From: Chitinophagales bacterium
GTDB lineage: Bacteria > Bacteroidota > Bacteroidia > Chitinophagales > UBA2359
Assembly (NCBI GenBank): GCA_020629205.1
Contig: JAHDDV010000003.1
Coordinates: 2,274 to 54,767 of the forward strand
Length of the DNA stretch: 52,494 bases
Direction: 5' to 3'
Shown here: positions 17,861 through 27,601 of the stretch, piece by piece
Position numbering within the stretch: position 1 is the first letter of the stretch
Layout: every line of letters starts with the position of its first letter
The notes under the pieces: model-generated
The model's input: the letters and a program-made list of their open reading frames with translations, nothing else
Database searches by the model: none
What the model was told of the DNA's origin: nothing
Position numbers and translations under genes: made by a program

Positions 17861-20773
17861 ATGTACAATATCAAGACTTATCTCCTGAGAACCTATCTGC
17901 TAATCGGCCTTTCTTGCTTTCTGGGAACAAGCATTTTTGCCCAAGATGATTACAATAATCCCCCTGCTTGGGAAAACATCACGCTCTTTGGTGGAGACGG
18001 CCGTGACCAAGTCACTGATGTAGCTGCCAACAGCACTGGTTCTATTTTCGTTGCCGGACATTTTGCCGGAGTCATCGGAGAAGGCACTGTCGAAAACGTA
18101 TCACTGGGCATTTTTGATGGGTTCCTCGTCCGAATTGAGGAGGAAAACGGAAGCCCAATTTGGTATCATACAATTAGCGGCGATAAGGCAACTTCATCTA
18201 TAAAAGGGCTTCGGGTCTGCAGCGATGAGCAAGGGATGGTTTATGTTGCTGGCACATACACCGATTGTGAAGCCATCACTATAAATGAACTCGAAGTTAG
18301 TACAGACAGTCCTCAAGGGTATTTTATTGCAAAGTTAGATCAAGATGGCAACACTGTTTATATTCAAGGCCGAGAGGACGCGAGTATTAATACTGTAGCT
18401 AGCATAGCGGCCAATTCAAACTTCGCCTATTTGGTCCTTTCGCAAAATGATGACACGGGGCTGGGAATCGTACATAATAATCAAGGTAATTTTCTCAATA
18501 ACATTACTTCCTCATCCATTTTTGTGGATGTAAAGGCTTCACAAAACGCGGTCTACTGGGGAATCAATTTGCCAGCCGATGATGTCTTTGAAGGGACTAG
18601 CATTCCAAGTCAAAACGCCTACCGGGAAGCCATGGTCGTAAAGACCGACATTAGCGCTTCAAATGTAAACTGGACACAAAGAATGGGCAGTCTTCTTAAT
18701 GGAGCAGTAGTGGTCTTGCAAACAATTGCACTTGACAATGAGGAAAATGTATACATGAGTGGATACACTAGAAGCAGCATTTACCTCGACAATGGAGATA
18801 TCATTGGTGCTGATGGACAAGACAATCTTTTTGTCGCGAAAATTAACTCACCGGGAGAAACAGGCTGGGCGCTTGCTTCAACTGCTGACAGTGATACAAG
18901 AGTCTATGGACAAAAGCTGGCCTGCACTGACTATGAAGAGGTACTATTGTATTATTCCACGCGTGGCCTAAACTACTTCATCGATAACTATACAAGCGAT
19001 TCAGAAAACAACGTGCTTTCCCTCTCCCCTGAGGGCGAAGTTCAGGCAATTTATAGCCTGCCTTATGCTACCGCAGTGCTGGAAGGCACGGATCAATTTT
19101 ACGTGAGCAATACCACGACAACGGGTGTCGAGCTAAGCCAAATTGACCTCGATGGTCAAGTCAATTGGGAATGGGACACTTATCACGAATCCGGCACTAC
19201 TCGCCCCTCAGGAGGATTGATTAGTGACAGCCAGGGCAATATCTTCTCGCTCGGTACAGGTTCCGGATTCATGGAGGTCGGTGGCGAAACCCTCACACTG
19301 GGAGATGATAACTCCGTCTTGCTGGTTAAACATGCCTCGGATGGCTCAGCAGTCGAAGCCTACCATGCCGTTTGTACCGGCGAGGCTAGAGTTGAAAACT
19401 ATGGACAGGCTCTTGCCACAGACCATGAAGACAATATCCTCATTTCCGCCAACTTCGTGGGCACTTTGGACTTGGGAAATGGCCAGATTTTGGACAGCGA
19501 AGATGGGCGCAGTGTTTTGATAAAGCTTAATCAGAACCTATTTCCCATTTGGCACAAACAATTTATCTCCGAAGACGTGCAGGGTTTAGTCAGCAATAGC
19601 CAAGGGGAGATCTTCATGTCTGGTCGCTATGATGATAAAGGCTTTACTTACCAAAATCAGAGTTTCGAAGCAGCTGAAGGAAGCTTCAACAATTTCCTCA
19701 TCAAGATAGATCAGGATGGCAACCTGCTCTGGGCAAAGGATATAGAAGGTAGCAGTGTAGAATACATCACTCTTATAGACCTGGATGAAGATGGCAATCT
19801 GTACTCATTTGGGGAATATGTGTCTCAGTATATCAATATTGGCGGCACAGAATTCGACAGTGGAATTGAGGACAGCAAATTAGTGCAATGCAAGTTCAAC
19901 CCGCAAGGAGATTTGCTTTGGACAAAAATACCTGGCTCCGGAGCCTCTGCGGGATATTGGCCTACTGCTGCAAAGACAGATGAAGATGGCAACTGCTATG
20001 TCATTGGATCTGCCAGCAATGGACTTAGCATGGGAGGTGTGACCTTTACCCATCCAGATCCTGAAAACACAAATTACTTCCACCACTTTCTAGCAAAATT
20101 CAACAGTGATGGGGAAGTGCTTTGGTTAAATCCTATCTACCAAGACAACTACTATTTCATGGCCAGCCAGATAGCACTGGATGCAGAGGGTAATGCTTAC
20201 ATCGGTGGTCAATACGGCAGTCAAATTAATTTCAATAGCTTACATATTCTTGAAGGCTCAGCTACTACCCGATCCCTATATTACATGAGTTGCAGTCCTG
20301 AGGGAGAAGTGAAGTGGATCAAGAATGTCCCTAATGTTGGGAGTTCTCCTGCCTTTGGTCGCGGTTGTTTGGTCATTGACAACAAGTCCTACTTCGCTGG
20401 ATCGTCTTCCGCCAATTTGGAGTTTGATCAGCAGACCCGCTACTTCCCGGCCTTAAATGGTTTTATCGCTCGGGTGGACAACAGTCTGGAAATCATCAAC
20501 ATATCCAACTTAGAGACAACAAAAGATGCCCAACTTGCCCCAAATCCAGCCCTCGATCAGACACAGATTTCATTTACTTTGACTGAGTCTAAACACACCC
20601 AGTTACGAATTCTGGCCGCAGACGGGCAGTTGGTTCAAAGCCATTCACTCGGCGTTCTGACTGCCGGGGCACAACAGCATTCCATCGACACGGAGCACTT
20701 GAGTCCAGGCATCTATGTGATCGAGCTGATCGCTGGACAAGACCTGATGCGTGCAAAACTATCCAAGCAGTAA
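17861..20773 (+). CDS. Large secreted SBBP/beta-propeller repeat protein with T9SS sorting domain
   Basis: Signal peptide (LIGLSCFLGTSIFAQD), repeated DEDGNxYxxG / DxxGNxxxS units, C-terminal LAPNPALDQTQISF...LSPGIYVIELIAGQDLMRAKLSKQ. Confidence 0.9.
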   Translation: MYNIKTYLLRTYLLIGLSCFLGTSIFAQDDYNNPPAWENITLFGGDGRDQVTDVAANSTGSIFVAGHFAGVIGEGTVENVSLGIFDGFLVRIEEENGSPIWYHTISGDKATSSIKGLRVCSDEQGMVYVAGTYTDCEAITINELEVSTDSPQGYFIAKLDQDGNTVYIQGREDASINTVASIAANSNFAYLVLSQNDDTGLGIVHNNQGNFLNNITSSSIFVDVKASQNAVYWGINLPADDVFEGTSIPSQNAYREAMVVKTDISASNVNWTQRMGSLLNGAVVVLQTIALDNEENVYMSGYTRSSIYLDNGDIIGADGQDNLFVAKINSPGETGWALASTADSDTRVYGQKLACTDYEEVLLYYSTRGLNYFIDNYTSDSENNVLSLSPEGEVQAIYSLPYATAVLEGTDQFYVSNTTTTGVELSQIDLDGQVNWEWDTYHESGTTRPSGGLISDSQGNIFSLGTGSGFMEVGGETLTLGDDNSVLLVKHASDGSAVEAYHAVCTGEARVENYGQALATDHEDNILISANFVGTLDLGNGQILDSEDGRSVLIKLNQNLFPIWHKQFISEDVQGLVSNSQGEIFMSGRYDDKGFTYQNQSFEAAEGSFNNFLIKIDQDGNLLWAKDIEGSSVEYITLIDLDEDGNLYSFGEYVSQYINIGGTEFDSGIEDSKLVQCKFNPQGDLLWTKIPGSGASAGYWPTAAKTDEDGNCYVIGSASNGLSMGGVTFTHPDPENTNYFHHFLAKFNSDGEVLWLNPIYQDNYYFMASQIALDAEGNAYIGGQYGSQINFNSLHILEGSATTRSLYYMSCSPEGEVKWIKNVPNVGSSPAFGRGCLVIDNKSYFAGSSSANLEFDQQTRYFPALNGFIARVDNSLEIINISNLETTKDAQLAPNPALDQTQISFTLTESKHTQLRILAADGQLVQSHSLGVLTAGAQQHSIDTEHLSPGIYVIELIAGQDLMRAKLSKQ

Positions 20774-20800
20774 ACATCGCCAGGAGTCAGGATCGGTGAA

Positions 20801-20960
20801 AACTAGCCCCGATCGCAGCGGTATGGATGGCTCAGCGCCCGTCAGCGAAAGCCGGCCAGTGGTGGCTCGACGTAAGGAGAGACGCCAATGGCCGAGCTGA
20901 AGCAGGGCGCTGGGCCATCCATTTTAGCGTAGAGCGGGACGGAAGATGAAAGGAGCAAAA
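20801..20960 (+). repeat. Structured intergenic element, copy A
   Basis: AACTAGCCCCGATCGCAGCGG-[stem]-TAGCGTAGAGCGGGACGG...GGAGCAAAA. Stem arm ATGGATGGCTCAGCGCCC (20823-20840) pairs with GGGCGCTGGGCCATCCAT (20905-20922), 17 Watson-Crick pairs plus one mispair. Shares base and apical-loop motifs with copies B and C. Confidence 0.8.
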
Positions 20961-21017
20961 CTGCTGGGCTACAAAAAATTACAACATAACGAATTGCCCA
21001 TATCTAATTTAATTATT

Positions 21018-21210
21018 TCTTTTTTTGGAGCAAACCAGTATTCGGTCGTGGCTTCTTTCGTCCTGCTCTACGCTCCAATGAAGGCACCTCGGTACAGCTG
21101 CCTGTATCCACTAGCCGGGTCTCTCCGCCTGCGCTCCGAGCCCCGGCTAGTGGCACAGGCAGTCTGCACCGAAGCACCTTCATTTCCTCTTCGATCAGGG
21201 CTATTGATGA
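21018..21210 (-). repeat. Structured intergenic element, copy B
   Basis: Minus strand ATAGCCCTGATCGAAGAGG-[stem]-GGAGCGTAGAGCAGGACG...TTGCTCCAAAAAAA. Roughly 42-nt imperfect inverted arms at 21077-21118 and 21143-21184. Confidence 0.85.
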
Positions 21211-21251
21211 CTGACCGGACTCGTGGCGATAAGGGCAACTGGCCTTAACTA

Positions 21252-21284
21252 CTAGTGGTGCGAACTTTGTTTGCGTAGCACTAG
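21252..21284. repeat. 33-bp palindromic repeat, copy 2 (inverted relative to copy 1)
   Basis: CTAGTGGTGCG-AACTTTGTTTG-CGTAGCACTAG; the loop is the reverse complement of copy 1's loop. Overlaps the stop codon of the 21281-22558 gene. Confidence 0.85.
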
Positions 21285-22558
21285 TAAACTCCAATAAAAG
21301 CGACTTCGTAGGTAAAACGTGACTCCATCAGGAGCGTTTCCCCATCCTCTTGCACTATTTCCGCCTTGGCCAAACCAAGAATTTGATACACTGCCACTCC
21401 ATCATTTCCCAGCTGAGCAGGGAACTGCACATTGATATGGCTAAATGTTTGTTCCGAATCCTGATTAAAATCAAATGGAAGTCGAGCATTGAAGCCGTTT
21501 CCAGTGATCAGGAAATCAATGGAGGAGATTCGGGCATTTTCAAAAGTTCCTGACTTTTCCAATCCGTGCTGAAAAGACATCATGTAAGTTGCTTCCTTGT
21601 TTTCACTGCCGGCAAAACCCTTTGATGGAGGCTTACGTGGGTGGGCTCTCGGAAAGAAGGAAAATACAGCAGTCTGCTTTCCCTTATGATTGGTCTGGAG
21701 CAGCCATCGATGTGTGCCTTTCATACCATTTTCAAACTCCATTGCCACTGCTACTTCTCTGAGCCCCGGCTTCTGTTTTGCTTGCTTGAAGCTGGTCTTG
21801 AATTTCTGATTCCTTACTGGTTTTTCGCCAGATTCCTCCTCCTCTGCACAAGCAAAAGAGATCCCATTTTCAAAGAACTCGACTAGTTCCGGGCGCTTGA
21901 CGGGATTGCTCAAAAGTGGCTGAGTGGGCATTTCTTTCTTAATGGTAAACATGGCAGTACGAATACCACGGGCTCGAAGCATTGGCTGACCCACTAGATT
22001 TTGGCCGAAAGTCAGGTGAACCATTGAGCTGTATTTATAGATAAATCGAACCAGTACTATTGGTCTGCCTGAGACCTCATTGCCCATGGTATCTACAACT
22101 GACAATGATAGTCGCAGCCGATGCGCTGGAGTAAGCATTCCGTCCCTTCCAGGGCGATATCGTCGCTTCAGATTTGACGACCATCTTACCTTGAGGAATC
22201 CGAGTTTGGCACCTTCCTGCAAGCAATAAGCAAAGTCTTCCTTCTCTCCTTTCCACTTGCGAAAGACATGCTTCATCGGGAAGCCACCTTGCTTTCGTTT
22301 GAGATTCCAGTTTCCTAAGTGATCGATCACTGGATCTTCTTTACCGGGATCTGCACCTGGCCTAAATGTGACATGGTACAGCAATTCCTCGCTGACATCA
22401 TCAAGAATGCGAAGAACAATGCGGTCATCAGATCCGGGTAAATCCCCCTTTGCATTTCGCAAGTGCTCAATTAGCATGACGTATATCCCCCCTTGTCTTG
22501 CCCTTTGAATCTTTGAAGTCTCGAGTTGGGAGAAGGAGACTAATGACTTATCTATCAT
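21281..22558 (-). CDS. Hypothetical protein, no recognised family
   Basis: 425-aa uninterrupted ORF with plausible composition; the TAG stop lies in the palindromic repeat. Confidence 0.7.
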   Translation of the reverse strand: MIDKSLVSFSQLETSKIQRARQGGIYVMLIEHLRNAKGDLPGSDDRIVLRILDDVSEELLYHVTFRPGADPGKEDPVIDHLGNWNLKRKQGGFPMKHVFRKWKGEKEDFAYCLQEGAKLGFLKVRWSSNLKRRYRPGRDGMLTPAHRLRLSLSVVDTMGNEVSGRPIVLVRFIYKYSSMVHLTFGQNLVGQPMLRARGIRTAMFTIKKEMPTQPLLSNPVKRPELVEFFENGISFACAEEEESGEKPVRNQKFKTSFKQAKQKPGLREVAVAMEFENGMKGTHRWLLQTNHKGKQTAVFSFFPRAHPRKPPSKGFAGSENKEATYMMSFQHGLEKSGTFENARISSIDFLITGNGFNARLPFDFNQDSEQTFSHINVQFPAQLGNDGVAVYQILGLAKAEIVQEDGETLLMESRFTYEVAFIGVY

Positions 22559-22628
22559 GGGGATGAAGGTATCGAATAGTTACTGAGTTTCAAGGATTTT
22601 CATCTGATCCTTCGACCACAGAAACTTG

Positions 22629-24770
22629 CTAAGGCGCTGAACAGACCAAGAATCGCTCAGCTGGCAAAAGGGAATGCGGCAAATATAGCAGATACAGACC
22701 TGCGGCCAGATCAGAAACATCTACCTCCAGTTTCCCGGAATTTGTTTTGGGAAACTCCTGGGAATGCACTAGCTGCCCTTGCAGATTTCGAATCTCCAAT
22801 CCTTCAACAGGATAGGGTGACTGCCAATGTAGTTGAATACGATTAGTCGTGGGATTGGGGAAGAGTTCAAGAGATGCATTCACAGGAGATTGGTCTGTGT
22901 TGTCTACGATGATGGGATCATTACAGATGCCTGACTCATCAAGCACCAGCATTCCAGAATTGCTGGTTGCGACCAGAATATTGCCGGCAGGATCTTCGGT
23001 AACGGAATGAACCGAAGTGATATCTGCATCAAGGTATTGCTGTGCAACATTGATAAGGCCTTCTCCTTCAAGCAGGAATAGGCCTGCACTAGCTGCTACC
23101 CATATACGCCCCTGGCTGTCTCTCAGGACATCATTGATATATACCCACGTATCGGGATCATCGATCGGATAGTAACTTTGCAAGTTGTCTTGCCCGTCGA
23201 TGATATGCAATGCAGCTCTGGTGTAGAGATACAGGAGTTCCTGATCTTGCTCAATACCCCAAATCGGATCACCGGTTTCGATCTCTTCCGGAAGTGGAAA
23301 AGTCGTCCAGTTTTCACCTTGTTTATGATGCAGCTGCGAAAGACTGGCAATCCAGATATCTTGTGAATTTAGGGCTTCAATATATCTGGGCTGAGCAACT
23401 GATGGTGGAAGCGGAAAAGACTCGAGCGTATCACCCTGATAGATATGATAGTTTGCAGGATTGCTTTGCAAGAGGTATGGAATTCCTTCCTCGTCAAGGG
23501 AAAGATCGGTGTAATTGTCCATCGGAGTGACCGTCACTTCTGAATCCTGAATCTTGACTAGTCTTTGGTAGAAGCGAGCCCAGCCGGTTCCATCCGGTGC
23601 CAGATCAAACTCATACATGAAGGATTGCTCAAAGAGCTCTTGCAGGTCGTAGAAGTGTCTCTGATCCTCTTGCCAGTATCCGATGTAATCTTCTCCGGCA
23701 AACCAGCATTTCCCCTGTGAATCGCAGGAGAGCAATTCAAGCGCAGGCTCGAGTGCATAGAATTGCTCATGTATGGCGAAGTCGCAACTTTCTTCATCGA
23801 TAGAATGAGCCAGCCCGGAAGAGCTAGCTGCCATCATCTTTTGATCCTGCATAGCGAGTTTTCTGACAGAAATATGACTGTCTTGAGAATTAAGTACAGG
23901 ATGTACCTCGATATCATTTCCATCAAAAAAACAAAGGGCACCTTTGGCATTATCATTATAGACATCCTGTACACAAGAAATCCAGGCACCTTCATTCGTT
24001 ATGCATACATCGCTGATTACATCATAGGGCAAATCACTATTATAGCTGCTATACTGAATCCAATGCTCACCGTCAAAATAGAAGAAGCCCATTCCATATT
24101 CAAAAACGCCCAATATACCCAGATAGATTCGGCCATTGCCGACTTCCACCGACGAAATATAAGCCTCACCGCCAAAGATGCCAATCTGCTCAGCGCTGAA
24201 GGGTCTATGCCAGCTAGTGCCATCATAGGTGTAAAGCCCTCCGTCTGCAGCTATCCAAAGCAGACCATTGTCATCTACAGTTGCAGCATGGAAGTATTCG
24301 ATCGTTGTGGAGTCTACACCAATTGTCATCAGCTCCAAGGAGCCATTCTGGTATTGAAAAAGTTGCCCCGACCAGCTGCCAAAAAGATCGCCTGAAGCAT
24401 TCTGCAAAATGGAATGTAAGCCCCCTCCTTCATTGGGAGTCTCTACTAATTCCCATTCCATATTGAGCAAAGACAGTTTAATAAGATTGGGAGATTGCAC
24501 AATCCAGAGATTGTCTTCCGTGTCCAAATGTAGATCTGGTACATAGTTGCCAGTCAAAGGAGAGTTCATGCTTGTCCAATGCCATTCTTGTTCAAAATCA
24601 GCATTTAGTTTTTTGAGGCCTCCCCATGTAGCCACATAATAGTTGCCATCATGTTGCACAAAGTCATTGACATTATTGGTTGCAACCATATTGCACCATG
24701 GCCCTTCCTGAGCAAGGAGACTTAGATAAGGCAAGAAAGACAGTAGAAAGCAATAGCAAAACTTTTTCAT
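22629..24770 (-). CDS. Two-component-regulator-propeller-like secreted protein with T9SS sorting domain
   Basis: Signal peptide; repeats such as LDTEDNLWIVQ, VDDNGLLWIAADGGLYTYDG, DSQGRIWVAASAGLFLLEG; C-terminal LELFPNPTTNRIQLHW...DLAAGLYLLYLP. Confidence 0.88.
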   Translation of the reverse strand: MKKFCYCFLLSFLPYLSLLAQEGPWCNMVATNNVNDFVQHDGNYYVATWGGLKKLNADFEQEWHWTSMNSPLTGNYVPDLHLDTEDNLWIVQSPNLIKLSLLNMEWELVETPNEGGGLHSILQNASGDLFGSWSGQLFQYQNGSLELMTIGVDSTTIEYFHAATVDDNGLLWIAADGGLYTYDGTSWHRPFSAEQIGIFGGEAYISSVEVGNGRIYLGILGVFEYGMGFFYFDGEHWIQYSSYNSDLPYDVISDVCITNEGAWISCVQDVYNDNAKGALCFFDGNDIEVHPVLNSQDSHISVRKLAMQDQKMMAASSSGLAHSIDEESCDFAIHEQFYALEPALELLSCDSQGKCWFAGEDYIGYWQEDQRHFYDLQELFEQSFMYEFDLAPDGTGWARFYQRLVKIQDSEVTVTPMDNYTDLSLDEEGIPYLLQSNPANYHIYQGDTLESFPLPPSVAQPRYIEALNSQDIWIASLSQLHHKQGENWTTFPLPEEIETGDPIWGIEQDQELLYLYTRAALHIIDGQDNLQSYYPIDDPDTWVYINDVLRDSQGRIWVAASAGLFLLEGEGLINVAQQYLDADITSVHSVTEDPAGNILVATSNSGMLVLDESGICNDPIIVDNTDQSPVNASLELFPNPTTNRIQLHWQSPYPVEGLEIRNLQGQLVHSQEFPKTNSGKLEVDVSDLAAGLYLLYLPHSLLPAERFLVCSAP

Positions 24771-24863
24771 GGGGTCAATTTAGGCTAACATGGCTTCGGA
24801 GGACAGGGATAAATTCGTGTAAAAAGGGGAAATTTACAAGACCAGCCACTTGCCCTAAGCCCA

Positions 24864-25415
24864 TTAGACTGTCTGGACTGCATTGCTGCAGGCCTTTTCC
24901 GCTTGAAGCAGATGTCTACGTTGGTGCTCGATGGTAAAGATCAAGGTTTCGGCTATACTCAATTTGAAGAACTTCAGAAACTCGATCGGTACCAGCTTCT
25001 GGTTGATATCCATAGCCGCTGACTGCTCAATCAGCTTGCACAATTGCTCTTGATGCATAAGGAACGCTTTAACGCAGTCTTTGCTCAATTGGCTACTAAG
25101 GGGGTTCATGCGTTTTAGGGTTTTCTGGGCCTTATATGTATCGAGCGAGACAGCTTCAATGGATTTGCGACCCATGAAATGCAGTTTAATATTTTCCTGG
25201 GGATTGGACCTTGCTTTATTGATCGCTTGTTCCAAGGCCGGAAGATAATAGGCCGCATACAAGTTCAAGTGTTGTATGCATTCAAAGGCGCTCCAGCTAG
25301 ACGCTGATGCTTTCCAGTTCAGCTCCTGATCGTCCTTGCCCAAAAGCTGCTTGGCTGCTGCAATTGCCTCATCGCACTGAGCTTTGAGCTGCTTGTATTT
25401 TTGCTTAGTATTCAT
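24864..25415 (-). CDS. DinB-like (DinB_2) family protein
   Basis: WSAFECIQHLNLYAAYYLPALEQAI ... AETLIFTIEHQRRHLLQAEKA (His-containing DinB fold). Confidence 0.75.
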   Translation of the reverse strand: MNTKQKYKQLKAQCDEAIAAAKQLLGKDDQELNWKASASSWSAFECIQHLNLYAAYYLPALEQAINKARSNPQENIKLHFMGRKSIEAVSLDTYKAQKTLKRMNPLSSQLSKDCVKAFLMHQEQLCKLIEQSAAMDINQKLVPIEFLKFFKLSIAETLIFTIEHQRRHLLQAEKACSNAVQTV

Positions 25416-25491
25416 CCGTTCTTGTTTTGATTATCGATTGCGTTCTACTTACAAAAGTAGGCGAAAAGTCACTGCAAAAAATTGACCGGGA

Positions 25492-26070
25492 TCAAGAATC
25501 GAGTCGGATTCGACTCAAAGTTTCGGGACTCATTCGAAGGTAGGAGGCAATGTACTTCCTGGGAATCCACTGAAAGAGATGGGGGCTACGCTCGAGAAGT
25601 CTCTGCAGCCTTTGTTTTGGGGAAAAGGTGAGCATTTCGGATTCTCGCTCAATCTTGCCCAGCAGCGCCTCTTGCGTCATCATGAGCCAAAGATCACTAA
25701 AGGTTCTGCTATTCCGGAGCATGGCTTGGAAATCTGTCCAGGAAACGGAGAGTAGTTTTGCCTTGCTGAGGCACTGAATACAATATAGCGAAGCTTGCTT
25801 TTTGATTAGCGAGGGATAGGCACAAAGCAGAGTATTCGGATAGGCAAAACCCACACAAATCTCCTGATCATCATGCGGATAGTAAATACGGAAGGTGCCT
25901 TCAAGTACAAAATAAAGCTGGGTTTCAAATTGGCCAGGCTTTATGAGGTATTCATTGCGTCTGACTGCTCGTTCCGCTATCCAATGCCTTTGCAACAGTT
26001 CCATGTCGAACTGATTCAGCTTGCAAAAGCCGGAAAGGTATTCCAATAGTTGAGCTTGTTGATCAGGCAT
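25492..26070 (-). CDS. Crp/Fnr family transcriptional regulator
   Basis: RRNEYLIKPGQFETQLYFVLEGTFRIYY cNMP-binding fold; C-terminal IPRKYIASYLRMSPETLSRIR HTH. Confidence 0.9.
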   Translation of the reverse strand: MPDQQAQLLEYLSGFCKLNQFDMELLQRHWIAERAVRRNEYLIKPGQFETQLYFVLEGTFRIYYPHDDQEICVGFAYPNTLLCAYPSLIKKQASLYCIQCLSKAKLLSVSWTDFQAMLRNSRTFSDLWLMMTQEALLGKIERESEMLTFSPKQRLQRLLERSPHLFQWIPRKYIASYLRMSPETLSRIRLDS

Positions 26071-27514
26071 CTGCAGTCTTAGTTTTGCCCCAAAACTTGA
26101 GTTTCGACCAAATCTTTGAATACATTTCGCTGGTGAAGATCGGTGAATCGTTCATGGCCTTATAGCTAAGAAAGATACCGATCGGCAGTAGGATGAAGAG
26201 TGACATCCACATCCCTTGAAAGGGCGTGAGCACTGCATCGTCAGCCAGTTTCCGACCGATTTCGGAGAGGATATGCCAGATGATAAAAAATATGATAGCT
26301 ACCACCATTGGCATTCCCAGTCCACCTTTGCGAATGATGGCTCCCAGGGGAGCGCCGATGAAAAAGAGCACAACGCAGGCTAGTGATAGGGTGAATTTCC
26401 GATGGTACTCTATGCTGGCTTTGACAAAGCTTCTGCGTTTGTTCCTTCGATTGCTTTCCGAAGAACTGAGAAAAGTACGCACATTTCGAATCTCATTGAG
26501 TGCTCTTGAGGTGATTCGATATTGATCATTTACAGCCAGGCCATATCCTGCCAACAAAGTATCATTCTGCTCCCACGTTGGTGGGGCTTTGGATTTTGTA
26601 AAGATGGAGTCATTCTTAAGACTTAGGTAGGGTTGCATCTGTCTGAAGAAGACTTTAGGCTGTCTATCTATCTGATTTTGCATGGTATCGAGTCTTTCCT
26701 TCAATCGGGCTAAGCTCATGACCTTGTAATTGTTGCGAAGTCGGCCTTCATCAATTACTTTAAAGCCAAAACTGCTGAGATCGAAACTCAATTCATACTC
26801 TTTAAAGTAAGTACGCCTTTGCTTGAATAAGGGATCCTCCTCTTTGAGATTGGGTTCGATCTCTTCGTACTGCTTGCCATTGAATAGTTTGAAGATCAGC
26901 AATTGGCCCTGCTGTGCTGTATACATACGACCACTATCTGCCACCAGCACTGTAGTACTTTCTCTGCGATCACCAGTATGGTCATAGATCAGGATGTCCT
27001 TCATGTTTCCTGAGTCAGTATCCTTCTGACCAACTCTAATGGTGTATCCATCTATACCGTCGTAGAACACTCCTTCGTCGATACCAAAAGCAGGACGTTT
27101 TGTGTTGATGCTGGCTAGAAGTACCATGGCTTTCTTATTGCTCCAAGGCAGCACATAATTGGAAAAAGCAAAAGCCACTCCGGCAACAAGGAAGGCAATA
27201 AAAATGAGCGGGGTCATGAAGCGCATCAGGGATATTCCAGCTGCTTTTACAGCTACGAGTTCATATCGCTCGCCCAAGCCACCAAATGTCATGATAGAAG
27301 AAAGCAGGATAGCAATCGGCAAAGCCATTGGAACCAGTGTAGTCGTCCAATAGAATATTAGTTCAGCGATGACGGTCAATTCGAGCCCTTTGCCTACGAG
27401 ATCGTCGATATACTTCCAAAGCAACTGCATTACCAACACAAAAAGGGCAATGAAGAAAGTCACCAAAAAGGGACCTAGAAAAGCCTTGGTTATGAGTCTA
27501 TCAATCTTTTTCAT
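26063..27514 (-). CDS. LptF/LptG family (YjgP/YjgQ) lipopolysaccharide export permease
   Basis: MKKIDRLITKAFLGPFLVTFFIALFVLVMQLLWKYIDDLVGKGL; C-terminal membrane block GAPLGAIIRKGGLGMPMVVAIIFFIIWHILSEIGRKLADD. Confidence 0.9.
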   Translation of the reverse strand: MKKIDRLITKAFLGPFLVTFFIALFVLVMQLLWKYIDDLVGKGLELTVIAELIFYWTTTLVPMALPIAILLSSIMTFGGLGERYELVAVKAAGISLMRFMTPLIFIAFLVAGVAFAFSNYVLPWSNKKAMVLLASINTKRPAFGIDEGVFYDGIDGYTIRVGQKDTDSGNMKDILIYDHTGDRRESTTVLVADSGRMYTAQQGQLLIFKLFNGKQYEEIEPNLKEEDPLFKQRRTYFKEYELSFDLSSFGFKVIDEGRLRNNYKVMSLARLKERLDTMQNQIDRQPKVFFRQMQPYLSLKNDSIFTKSKAPPTWEQNDTLLAGYGLAVNDQYRITSRALNEIRNVRTFLSSSESNRRNKRRSFVKASIEYHRKFTLSLACVVLFFIGAPLGAIIRKGGLGMPMVVAIIFFIIWHILSEIGRKLADDAVLTPFQGMWMSLFILLPIGIFLSYKAMNDSPIFTSEMYSKIWSKLKFWGKTKTADA

Positions 27515-27601
27515 GAGCGATATGGTGCAGCAATGTGGCCAAAGCTACAATTTTGGCCTAATTTTGAGGACTATATTTGCCGACTAAAACGATCTGCGTC
27601 A

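Noticed and set aside
20946-21294. Opposing ORFs 20946-21248 (+) and 21013-21294 (-)
   Set aside because: Both are read-through of the long inverted arms of structured element B; the self-complementary stem opens frames on both strands.
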